64,000 bases of DNA, taken from NCBI GenBank assembly GCA_022036555.1, contig CM039120.1, positions 15,391,291 to 15,455,290 of the forward strand, written 5' to 3'. The translations under genes and the position numbers were made by a program. Source of the stretch: Microstegium vimineum (taxonomy: Eukaryota > Streptophyta > Magnoliopsida > Poales > Poaceae). The notes below the pieces were generated by a model. That model made no database searches and was not told where the DNA came from. It saw only the letters and a program-made list of their open reading frames with translations. Positions 34,142-44,236 of the stretch are shown one piece after another (the stretch's first letter is position 1; the number at the start of each line of letters is the position of its first letter).

Positions 34142-35163
34142 TGAAATGTTGGAACGATTAGCAAAACATTCTTTCTTCTGTTTCCTTGATGGTTATTCGG
34201 GTTATCATCAAATTCCCATCCATCCCGAGGATCAAAGTAAGACCACCTTCACATGCCCTTATGGGACATATGCATATCGCCGTATGTCTTTTGGCCTATG
34301 TAATGCTCCTGCTTCTTTCCAAAGGTGCATGATGTCCATCTTCTCTGACATGATTGAACAAATCATGGAGGTTTTCATGGATGATTTCTCTGTCTATGGA
34401 AAAACCTTTGATGATTGTCTTGAGAATTTGGACAAGGTCTTACAAAGATGTGAGGAAAAGCACTTAGTCTTGAACTGGGAAAAATGCCATTTCATGGTTT
34501 AGGAAGGTATAGTGTTAGGACATAGAGTGTCCGAGCATGGGATTGAGGTGGATAAATCTAAGATAGAAGTCATAGAGAAACTTCCACCTCCCGCGAATGT
34601 TAATGGTGTTAGAAGTTTTCTTGGGCATGTTGGTTTTTATAGGCGCTTCATAAAGATTTCTCTCAGATTGCTCGGCCTTTAACAAACCTGCTTGCTAAAG
34701 AAGCACCCTTTGATTTTAATGATGAGTGTTTAAATGCTTTTTATATTCTCAAGAAAGCACTTATCTCTGCTCCAATCATCCAACCCCCTGATTGGATGCT
34801 CCCTTTTGAGATAATGTGTGATGCAAGTGATTATGTTGTTGGTGCCGTTCTTGGCCAAACAAAAGATAAAAAGCATCATGCAATTTCATATGCTAGAAAA
34901 ACTCTGGCAGGAGCTCAACTTAATTATGCAACAACTGAAAAAGAGCTCCTGGCTGTTGTGTTTGCTATTGACAAGTTTAGATCTTACTTAGTTGGAGCAA
35001 AGGTTATTATTTATACCGATCATGCTGCCTTAAAATACTTGCTCACTAAGAAAGATGCTAAACCACATTTAATAAGATGGATCTTGCTACTCCAAGAATT
35101 TGATTTGGAAATAAAAGATAAAAAAGGAGTAGAAAATTTTGTAGCCGATCACTTGTCCAGAAT
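34142..35163 (+). pseudogene. Athila-like reverse transcriptase and RNase H
   Basis: From 34146 the RT fingers and palm read DGYSGYHQIPIHPEDQSKTT, MSFGLCNAPASFQRCM and the active site FMDDFSVYG near 34374-34400. A TAG at 34500-34502 interrupts it, and a 1-base deletion near 34651 changes frame within RRFIK. RNase H follows from 34796: MCDASDYVVGAVLGQ, TEKELLAVVFAIDKFRSYL, YTDHAALKYLL and FVADHLSRM. The catalytic Asp and Glu residues are retained, so the damage is only in the frame. Confidence 0.92.
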
Positions 35164-36535
35164 GCATTTCCAAGATGCACAGGACCTGCCGATCAATGAC
35201 TTCCTAAGGGACGACATGCTCCTCAAGATCACAGACTCCAGCCCATGGTACGCGAGTATTGTGAACTTTATGGTTGCAGGACAAGTACCACTAGGAGAAA
35301 ACAAGAAAAAGCCCATACAAGATAGTCGAGTACATCTCTGGGATGATCATTACCTGTATAGAGTCTGCAATGATGGTCTGTTAAGGAAATGTGTCCCTGA
35401 AGTAGAATCATTCAAGATCATCGAGAGGTGTCATGCTGCACCATATGGAGGACACTATGGAGCATTCAGAACCTATGCAAAGATCTGGCAAAGTGGTTTC
35501 TTCTGGCCAACCATGTATGAAGATACAGATAACTTCATCAAGAGATGTGTGAGGTGCTAGAAGCAAGGGAACATAAATGCTCGAGATGCAATGCCACTGA
35601 CAAACAACCTTCAAGTGGAGCTTTTTGACATATGGGGTATTGACTTCATGGGACCTTTTCCCAAATCCCGTGGATGTGAGTGCATCCTAGTGGTTGTGGA
35701 CTATGTGTCCAAGTGGGTTGAAGCAATGCCATGCAAAGGAGCAGATGCAAAAAGCTCAAGAAAGATGTTTGAAGAAACCATCTTTCCAAGGTTTGGAACT
35801 CCAAGGCTAGTGATAAGTGACGGGGTCTCCCACTTCATTGAACGGAGTTTCCGATGCTTCCTAGAAGAGAAAGGCATCCGACACAATGTTGCAACTCCAT
35901 ACCATCCACAAACAAGTGGACAAGCAGAAACATCCAACAAACAAATCAAGAACATACTGCAGAAGACAGTAGATGAGATGGGAAAAAGATGGAGGGACAA
36001 GCTACCTGATACACTATGGGCATACAGGACAACATTCAAGACACCCATTGGTATGTCACCATACCAAATAGTATATGGGAAGATTTGTCACCTCCCAGTC
36101 GAGTTGGAGTTTCGAGCACATTGGGTCATAAAGAATTGGAATATGGATCTACAAGCTGCAAGAAGGCATAGAAAGATGCAAATTTCAGAATTAGAAGAAT
36201 GGAGGGAGAAAGCATACCACAATGCCAAAATCTACGAGGAAAGAACAAAGAGATGGCATGACAAAAGGATAAAGAAAAAGGAATTCGAGCCAGGAGACAA
36301 GGTACTCATGTTCAACTCAAGAGTAAGGTTATTTGGACATGGAAAACTTCGAAGCAAATGGGAAGGGCCATTTCAAGTCATCGATACTTCGCCTCATAGA
36401 GCTATTACACTTCAAGATGATGAAGGTAAGATCTTCAAGGTAAATGGCCAACGATTAAAAGTATTCCTTGAACCTGATAAAATAGATGAGGAAATAGACA
36501 TGATTGAATTCAAACCTTACCATGATTTGACTTAA
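35164..36535 (+). pseudogene. Athila-like integrase, one internal stop
   Basis: The zinc region has the H-H-C-C pattern (CHAAPYGGHYGAF ... RCVRC, about 35428-35557), followed by a TAG at 35558-35560. The core has GIDFMGPF, VISDGVSHF and SGQAETSNKQ, supplying the D,D,E triad (about 35638-35945). The second motif shows SDGV where SDGG is usual, but the Asp is kept. The C-terminal part (LMFNSRVRLFGHGKLRSKW) is the GPY/F-type region, and no chromodomain follows. The stop is at 36533. Confidence 0.93.
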
Positions 36536-38161
36536 AACTTGTCTAGTCCCTTATTCTTATGCCTTGTGTCTCTTTTGCTTAGTCATGTTTATCTTTCCAG
36601 CATCACTCCATGTCTTTCTCCATTCAAATAATTTTTGACTCACTGGTGTGTCCCACCAGCAAGGTCCTTTGTGTTTTCACATTTGTTCTCTATGAATAAA
36701 AAGACAGGTACACCTTCAACGAAGTGTGGGGGGTCATTCGACCCCCAACCTTCACAAGTGTGGGCACCAAAATGACCAGAGGCACCAAAGTGGGGTTGGC
36801 CGACCCCACTATGGACCCATGGTCCCACCAGTCATCATCCACACGTTCTCAACCTGCATCCTGACTGGTTTTCCAATCTTCCCCTCTTCTTCTTTTAATG
36901 CATATATTTTCTTTAGTTTATTTCCCTTTTAATTTTGAATAAAATAAGAACACCCGCAACTGAAAATAAAATTTTGAAAAGTGATATGATTTATGACATT
37001 ATGAAAGGATGAAACATCATGAGTTGACTTCTTGCATATGCTTATGCTAGTGGGAAAAATATCTTGATAGAAAAATCATATTGACTAAGTTGTTGATTAA
37101 TGTGATATAGTTCTTGGCTCATGATTCATACCCTGTCTATTTAAAGTGCTTGGAGATTAATTTTTTTAAAATGTCATAAAACCATAATGTCACTACTCCT
37201 CTATAGTGAGAAAATTCCTACCACAACCATATATGCTCTTTCATGATATAAGTTTTCTACATAAGCTGCTTACTTTGTGTTGAGTTTGGTCAAGTTTTAT
37301 GACCCTTGTTGAGAGACTTATCATGCTCCCAAGATCAAGATCACGTACACGCCACATATATATGCTGCTTCTATACTGGAAGTACGCAAAAACATGCCTT
37401 TCATTTTCCACATAGTTCATGCTCCATGTTCTAATAGAAAATCTTCTCTCTATAGTGTGTTGCTAGCAAATGAGACATAGACTATGCAAAATTACGAAAA
37501 ATATGAAAAAAATATAGGGGCACATGAAGGTCCCAAGTCTTAGAAAAAAATAATTAATGAGCAAATCAAAGCTCATATGAAAAAAAAGAAAAAGAAAGAT
37601 AGCTATGTCTCAAAATAATAAGTTAGAAAGAGAGACCATATCAAATAAAGGAGTATTGATCATTTGCCATGTTTCACACACTTGCACATCTTGATCTAAG
37701 AGTATGACACTTCTCTCCTTAGATACGGAATTTGACTTTACAATATATGCAAGGTAAGTTTGCTACATTCTTTATCCCTACCTAAGCTCCACATAAGCCA
37801 TTTAGAAATAGGAAGATGAAAAGAAGGCAAACTTCAAATCTATGCCTTGGTAAGGAATCATATACCTTGTGAGTGATCTAGAGTGTTATATGAGGAGTAA
37901 GTTGACTTATGTGCTTTCTTTTGAAAATTTATCAAAAACTCCAAGTACTAAAATATGATTTGGAAAGATGACTTTGCTTTGAGAACTATTCCATTTCTCA
38001 ACCTCTCAAGGATTTATGTTAGCCAACACCACATATCCCACATGTATAAGAAATGTCTTGAAGGAAACTTTATGCCTCCTATATGCCTTAATGATGTTAT
38101 AATCATGTTAGCTTTTTAACCTTTACTCGAGGACGAGCAAAGAGCTAAGTATGGGGGATCT
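36536..38161 (+). other. 3' untranslated region and polypurine tract of the Athila-like element
   Basis: A 1.6-kb gene-free region. It contains a GTGGGGGGTCATTCGACCCCC-like and a GGTTGGCCGACCCC segment (36727-36808), which echo the LTR palindrome. Near the end, CGAGGACGAGCAAAGAGCTA precedes the polypurine tract TATGGGGGATCT that abuts the 3' LTR. Confidence 0.8.
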
Positions 38162-39756
38162 TGTTGACGGTAAATATGAGTCATTTTGTCACCATCAAAA
38201 TACCGTCAACATCCTCATATTCAAAGGAAAACAAGATTAACATGAACATATTATATCCAATAACTAGTTCCACATGTCCATGGAGTATTTCTTACAGGAC
38301 TACAGGAAATGGAGAGAAATGAGCTAGTGGGACCCACCATAGGGGGGTCGGCCGACCACCCTATGGGGCCCACCAGCCATCCCAAGCATCCACATGGTAG
38401 GAGGGCCCACTTGTCATAGTAAGGGGGTCATTACACCCCTTGTGCAGGTCGGCCGACCTATAAATGGCACCCACCAAGATCTCTAGCCACTCCATGACAC
38501 GCAGACCATGATTCTAGAAGGTTGGCAGTGGTCCACATGTCATAGGGGGGTCGGCCGACCCACCCAAGGTGACTTGGCGGCCACTCCTCTCTCCCACGCT
38601 GGCCATGATCCAGGAGAAGCACTCCCAAGTGATCCTCCACCCTTGGATCAACTTGTGCTTTTTCTAAACGGCTCATATTCACTTCACATGGATCCATAGG
38701 CCCACAAGAGTACAAACCAACGTCTAGAAGAAGTCCAACTCGTGCATACCCACTCCGAGACAGGTGGGCCATCTTCTAGAAGGACTAGGGTGGTCCCACC
38801 ACCCATAGGGGGGTCGGCCGAACCCCCCTAAGTCCTAGGGGCGCCCACCTCCTTTGCATGCCGCAATGCAAAGAAGCACATGCTCAATTATTCTCCACCC
38901 TTGATCTAAAGGCGGTTGGGATCCAAGGGCTCTCATCACCCATCACGCGGATCGATGACGTGGCGGTGGAGTAGTACTCCACCCCTCCACTATAAATACC
39001 CCCTCACTCCCTCTGATTCAAGACACACCAAGGAGGAGCTACTCTCTCTATAAGGCGAAGCCCTGTTCTACTAGTAGCATAGAAAATAGGGAGAGAGTGA
39101 GGAGGGTCTGGAGGAGAGCTGGGACTGTCTGGCGTCTTCTCCAAGCTGTACCTCAGCGGATGCGGTCTTCTCTTTTGTATGTCTGCATTTGAGATTCTTT
39201 TATGGTAATTGATCTTTAGTTCTGGTAAAGTATTTACTTTAGTTGTTCATTGGTTCACCGCCCTTAAACCGGTGCTCTAATCAATTTCACCGGGATCCGG
39301 ATTAGAGTAGTAAGATATAGTGTAGACGTGGTGTCTAGGCTATACGCTTACCTGTGTGTGCGGCTTGTCCAACGGTTTGTTTGTGGTACCTAGTAGGGGT
39401 GGCAGTCCTATCTAGGCTTTGATCCCACCATGTTCGGCCAAGTTCTTTAAACGTAGGCTTTCTTATGCTAGGTGGTTTAGCATCTTTCTCATCCCTTTCT
39501 GTTGCTAAGCGATCTAGTGGCCCGAAGTGAACAACCTTTGTATCTTACCTTACCTTGCTAGTTTCATAACCATAGAAGATCATCTCTACCCAACCTATCA
39601 TAAACCCCTTGTGTCATCATAGGATGAACTTAGTTCTTTGTTAAGTACACTTCACGTTCCCTGTGGATTCGATACCCCTGGAATACTCTTGGGTGAAAGC
39701 TACCTTGACAGCCGTGTGCTTGCGGTTTATCCTTTGTGCCACAATTTGTGTCAACA
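38162..39756 (+). repeat. 3' LTR of the Athila-like element, 1595 bp
   Basis: Partner of 30380-31976. Intact GGTCGGCCGACC palindromes are at 38346-38357, 38447-38458 and 38549-38560, so this copy keeps three where the 5' LTR keeps two. The TATA box is at 38991-38998. Confidence 0.93.
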
Positions 39757-39972
39757 GCCACCTTGGCTCGGACGAGGTGGAGGAGCCCCCGAGGGCAGAT
39801 GACGTCACGGGCGACGCCACCTTGGCTCGGGCGAGGCAGAAGAGCCCCCGAGGGTTGATGACGTCACGGGCGACGCCACCTTGGCTCGGGCGAGGCGGAG
39901 GAGCCCCTTGATGGTGGTTTTTGTTTTTGTAGAGTCTGGTAATTTGGGTACCCTATTTCTGGGTATCCGACA
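39757..39972 (-). repeat. Right LTR of the Tat-like element, second part, with 59-bp repeats
   Basis: Resumes the interrupted LTR. It holds three more 59-bp units, with TGACGTCA at 39800-39807 and 39859-39866, and ends CCGACA followed by the GTTGG duplication at 39973-39977. Confidence 0.9.
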
Positions 39973-40214
39973 GTTGGACATTGGAAGATAGGACATGGAA
40001 AAAACTATAGTTTAAAAAGAAATAAACAAGATCGACGTATAAAGAAAAAATAAATTTAATATGAAAATGATATTTGGAGCCTTAGTTTCCAAACCAAACA
40101 TAAAATACTTTTCAAACCAAACATAATTAGAACATCTTGTATTTGGATTAGGATAGGATTCCTAGTTATAATAACGCACGTGTGAGAGAATTTTCATATT
40201 TACAGAAGTTTGTT

Positions 40215-40361
40215 TGCTTGAAAAAAATGAATGTACAAAAAAAATATACACATATATATACGTAGGTAGAGATATAGATTAGAATTTGCATGAAAAAAAT
40301 GAATGGACAAAAAAATATACACATATATACACACACGTAGGTAGAGATATAGATTAGAAAA
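40215..40361. repeat. ~75-bp tandem duplication in the Helitron right part
   Basis: Two copies of a segment containing GAAAAAAATGAATGnACAAA and GTAGGTAGAGATATAGATTA lie head to tail. The second copy differs by a few substitutions and a short CA expansion. It is A+T-rich and non-coding. Confidence 0.75.
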
Positions 40362-40682
40362 TGATCTCTGTTTCGTACCTCTAATGTCTCATTATTTGTG
40401 TCTGGGTGTGGGACACGGATGCGTGGCACTCATCTCGTCGGGAGAGAGTAGGCATGCATCTAACGCGGGCAAGCTACCAGACGTGCAATCATACAACAAG
40501 GATCGACGCTGTCCGGTGGGCAGGTTAAAGCTGTTTTTATATTTTTTTTTTATTTAGATTAGGATTAGGATTCTATTCCATTCAGGTTACTTAAAATCTA
40601 GAGATCTTACATACCCAATTCGTTTGGAATTGGACGGGACTCTTGGGTTCGATAGAAATAGATATATAGATATAGATATAGA

Positions 40683-41355
40683 TTAGGTATCGATATATAT
40701 GACCTACCACGTGTCTGACAGGACGTAAAGAAAAGATTATCTGCGTGTCAGCTTTGGTTAGGCCGTAATAATGATGGTCCACATTAAAAAAAATATCTGC
40801 TCATTTTACTGAAATTTAGTTTATACTAAATATTTATGTTGATTTATTAGAAGTCGTTTGTTAAAAAGTAGCGTTAAAATAATACTAATGAAGAGAGCTA
40901 AAATTAGTAAACACATCCTTTGGTGTAGTGGCGACGTACCAAAGCCGAGGAACAGAATAGCCGTCTCCAAGCGGGCGCCTCGATCGCCCTCCCGCTCCGT
41001 GGTCGATCCAATTAATTGCGTGACCGCGGCACGCACATCGGCCACCACCCTTCTGCTCTCTACTGTAGGCATCTATGGCGTGGCGCGGACAGAGCTCGGC
41101 CAATCGCCATTACCGAACTATACCCGCGTCAACGGTCATTTAGATCAAGTGCTACATGATGATCACCAGAGACCAACAGAACGGAGTCCGCGTCCACAAT
41201 TGGGACGAATGCTAGCTACAACATGCACCCATCCATCCAGAGCAGAGGTACGTGCATTCAAATTGCTTGTCTTACACGCTAGCTGCTGACAGTCATTACT
41301 CGATGACAAAGCGTACGGCACGTGCACGGTAGTTGCACACGGACGATCGAAAGTA
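40683..41355. other. Intergenic stretch downstream of the SSL gene
   Basis: Contains an A+T-rich part and a moderately GC-rich part (about 40920-41240) with a 143-codon open frame from 40858 that matches no family I know. As this lies 3' of the minus-strand gene at 41356, its first few hundred bases may be 3' untranslated sequence of that gene. Confidence 0.4.
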
Positions 41356-43221
41356 CTAGCTGGTGCGCCGCTTCAGCTCGCCGGCGTACGGCGTGTCGAC
41401 GGACCCGACCCAGAGCGCGCCGCCCCGCTCGGCCACCTCGCTCACGGACACGAAGCTGAACCCGCGCAGCGCCTCCGTCACGTTGCCCTCGGGGAGACCC
41501 TGACGGCGACCGTGGGCGCCGCGGCCGCTTCGCCGCCGCCCGCGACGCCCTCGGTCAGCGCCACCCAGTACCCGCCGCGGCCGTCGGCGCGCACGTTGTC
41601 CGGGTACCCCGGCAGCTCCGCGAAGGTCTCGTTGGTGCCCGCCCGGGCGCCGCGGACCCAGTACCCTCCGCAGCTCGCCAAGCGCCGTGTGCGCCACCAC
41701 CACGTACGTGCCGTCCGCGCTCACCGCCACGCCGTTCGGGTAGGATAGGCCCGCCTGGAGCACGGACACGCGGCGGTCCGGCGGTCGTACCGCAGCAGGC
41801 GGCCCGTCTCGTCGCCCAGGGCCACCACCAGCAGGTAGTCGCTGCATTGCAATTTGCAAGAGAGTAATAAACACAGATTGGCATCAGTGGTGTTGGTCGT
41901 CCCGCTGCCTGGGATCATAAATATTACTAGTAACTGTCAGATCATCGATGGGAGTACTATTCCACGAGCTTATCTGATCGCTGGTCGAGTAATATCTATC
42001 AAAATAAAATTAAATTAACTGTGACCTTCTTCGGTGCTAATGAGATGGGTCCAACGAAAACTGGAGGGGCGGCGGGGGAATAGACATTTATTTGGGGAAC
42101 AAAATTTTTTGAACAAACCCTTTTTGGAGCAAAAACAATCTACTAAACAACTCCAAATTTGCTTCCGAAATGTTTTTTTCATAAATCATCACTTTTACCG
42201 AATATAGGTACGTACGTAAACACAGAAAATTAGCTAGCGCGGCATCGACTGTTGTTGTTGTGATAGGTAAACAAAGAATATTAACATCAAATTTGAGTCA
42301 ATGTCACAGAAAGTCGTTGGATGACCTACGAGGCTACTATGGCACAACACGTACTTTATTGATGATGTTTATTGAATTGTGTTTCTAGTTTCTTGTTACC
42401 AGTTAGGGGAAATAGAGTACTACGTACTATAAGTATACCATTGATGAATAATGGCCCCTTTTCACCTAGCTGCCTCTGGATTTTTATGGATGCTATGCAA
42501 CGTTCTTTTCAACCGGAATGGTAATCCATTCATTACAAATGATGTCAATTAGCTCGTACGTACCTCCTCCTGTACGTGGTGCTGCTGTCGGTAAAGTAGA
42601 CGTCGCCGGTCCGCTGGTCAACGTCGAGCCCGTTGAGGAAGTTGAACGGCTCGCCGCCGGCCTCCGTGGCCACGGCCTCCGCGAGCCCGCCGCGCGCGGA
42701 AACCCTGAGCAGCCCCAGGTAGGCGTCGGCGATGTAAAGGTCGCCGGACTGCCGGTGGAACTGCAGGCCCAGCGGGCGCCCGCACAGGCTCTCCGGCACT
42801 ACCAGCTTCTTGTCCGGCGAGCACACCGCCATGCTCCTGCACGACGTTCGCAAGGGTAAATTAAAGATCATGTGTGTGTGTTCGTTTCTTGAATGTGCAT
42901 GCATGCAAGAATCATCGAGATGAAAAGAAACATGTTGCTGGCTTACTTATGCTTGGAGTTGTAGGCGAACTCGGCCCATCCCCGGAGGCGACCTTGCCAC
43001 CGGAGGATGCGGCCGTCGGAGACGCCGGAGTATGGCCCGCCGCCGCGCCCGTCGAAGGCGAGACTCTCCGGCCCGGACACCGGCGCCGGCAGCGTCATCA
43101 CGACGAGTCCAGGATCTATGGACTTGGTTTCGTACGACGATGACGACGCTGCAGCCGCAGCCAACAGGAGAAGAAGCGAAAGGAAGGAATGGAGTGAACG
43201 AGTGGCAGCCGCAGCCGCCAT
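41356..43221 (-). pseudogene. Strictosidine synthase-like gene, three exons, three 1-bp indels in the last exon
   Basis: Exons on the minus strand are 43221-42947, 42836-42564 and 41841-41356, with GT-AG introns of 110 and 722 bp, both phase 2. The product would be about 344 residues, the usual length. It starts MAAAAATRS with a Leu-rich signal peptide (about residues 8-28), suggesting entry to the secretory pathway. Family motifs in order are GPESLAFDGRGGGPYSGVSDG, CGRPLGLQFHRQSGDLYIADAY, FLNGLDVDQRTGDVYFTDSS, GRLLRYD, LSYPNGVAVS and AELPGYPDNVRADGRGGYW: a six-bladed propeller. Exon 3 has a 1-bp loss near 41785, a 1-bp gain near 41672 and a 1-bp loss near 41490. There are no in-frame stops otherwise. 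Most plant SSL proteins lack strictosidine synthase activity, so the substrate is unknown. It is either a very young pseudogene or an intact gene with assembly errors. Confidence 0.88.
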
Positions 43222-43382
43222 GATGCCTTCTCGTGCTCTACGGCAGTCGGCACGCACCTACGCTGGGGTAACTGCCGACAGTGCTTCTCGCCCGCTCGCT
43301 CGGGCAGCTGAATAGATCGAGTGCTTACGTATTCAAGTACTCCACAGTCCACACACATGCAGCAGCTCTATCAGCTTGTGCG

Positions 43383-43390
43383 TTTTTATA
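43383..43390 (-). promoter_or_regulatory. TATA box of the SSL gene
   Basis: The minus strand reads TATAAAAA, 162 bp upstream of the ATG at 43221. That leaves a 5' untranslated leader of about 130 bp, a normal spacing for a plant gene. Confidence 0.55.
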
Positions 43391-43809
43391 GGCGTTATCG
43401 ATCGATCAGGGTGCAGGGTGCACTGAACACTGTTGTGCACAGAACGCAGCAGCTGCACTGGATACGGTTCGCAGCTGACGATATTAAATCATGGTGGCCT
43501 ACAAATAATTGAAGGCACGCCATTTTCAGCTTCTGCATTCCTGCCACCTCGAACGACAGCTCAAGGAGAGTTAAGACACCTGCGGAAATTTCTTCAAACT
43601 CGATATTAGCGACATTTGACGACAATCCACCCCCTCCAACTGATCCCAACCAGCTTAATCGCCATTCAAAGTCCCATCTAAATCAACGTTAAATTTAGAG
43701 CGTGGTGTATATACCCATTACCCAAGTATTGCTAGCTAGTACAAAAATGATTATATATGGTGGTATACCCAAGTATCTCTAGCACAAAAAAACGTTTTTT
43801 TTTTCTAGC

Positions 43810-43811
<2 letters not shown>

Positions 43812-43845
<34 letters not shown>

Positions 43846-43851
43846 TAGAGT
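43812..43851. repeat. Homopolymer run of 40 C
   Basis: Forty consecutive C residues follow a T-rich run. On the minus strand this is poly-G able to form G-quadruplexes. The exact length is likely unreliable in any assembly. Confidence 0.95.
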
Positions 43852-43949
43852 ACTAGCGAATGAATTTTGGTACCGCCGGTGCGCAGCAAGCAAGAGTGGG
43901 CACGGCTAGAACCCATCACAGGAAATATTTTTTATGGATGGGTGATTTA

Positions 43950-44236
43950 GAGCAACTCTAAGGACTCTCTATGTCCTTTCTAAATACTAGAAATAGAGGT
44001 TTTGGTAAAAAATAATCTTCAATAATTTTTTTAATTGGTTATCCAGATATAGTCATATTCTATTTCGGATTTCTCACTACCAAAATATAGAAAACAAGAA
44101 TGACTATAAATAGAGTGCAAACAAAATATAGAAAAACTATTGAAAAGCAAAAAAAAATATAGAAAACATTTTATACAAATAGCTCTCGAAATGATAATTT
44201 AGGTAGTAAGCTTTATAAAGACTTTTGGAGATGCTC
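43950..44236. mobile_element. Possible MITE with GAGCAACTC/GAGCATCTC termini
   Basis: The left end GAGCAACTCTAAGGA and the reverse complement of the right end, GAGCATCTCCAAAAG, match imperfectly. The interior is A+T-rich and non-coding. Flanking trinucleotides TTA and TCA could be a mutated 3-bp duplication of Harbinger type. Similar GAGCATCTCCAAGAG sequence occurs near 57979. Confidence 0.5.

Larger units (their letters stand above)
30380..39756 (+). mobile_element. Athila-like Ty3/gypsy retrotransposon, full length but defective
   Basis: The order is 5' LTR (30380-31976), primer-binding site (31984-32001), gag-protease-RT-RNase H-integrase (32066-36535), a 1.6-kb 3' untranslated region, polypurine tract (about 38149-38161) and 3' LTR (38162-39756). 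There is no chromodomain. The RT and integrase sequences are of Athila type. LTRs differ at about 45 of 1595 positions by eye. Coding is broken by two frameshifts (near 34110 and 34651) and two stops (34500, 35558). It sits inside the right LTR of the Tat-like element. Confidence 0.93.
17486..39972 (-). mobile_element. Non-autonomous Tat-like Ty3/gypsy element (with two nested insertions)
   Basis: Own length is about 11.9 kb after removing the solo LTR and the Athila-like element. On the minus strand the order is: LTR (39972-39757 plus 30379-29348), primer-binding site (29327-29345), gag and protease (29293-26352), a ~0.6-kb spacer, a spliced ORF on the opposite strand (21207-25759), a long 3' untranslated region, polypurine tract (about 18613-18630) and LTR (18612-17486). 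Reverse transcriptase, RNase H and integrase are absent. An extra ORF antisense to gag-pol is a known property of the Tat lineage. LTRs differ by roughly 7% by eye, the oldest of the datable insertions here. Confidence 0.85.
17373..40682 (-). mobile_element. Helitron (~820 bp) split by the nested retrotransposon block
   Basis: The 3' terminus CTAG lies at 17373-17376, directly against the 5' terminus of the preceding Helitron. The left part is 17373-17485 and the right part 39978-40682; between them sits the Tat-like element with its GTTGG duplication. The right part shares about 80 bp (near 40555-40650) with the 5' region of the 16041-17372 Helitron, then ends in a repeated TATAGA stretch at 40682 followed by T. 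Both halves are needed to make one element, which confirms that the retrotransposon inserted later. Confidence 0.6.
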
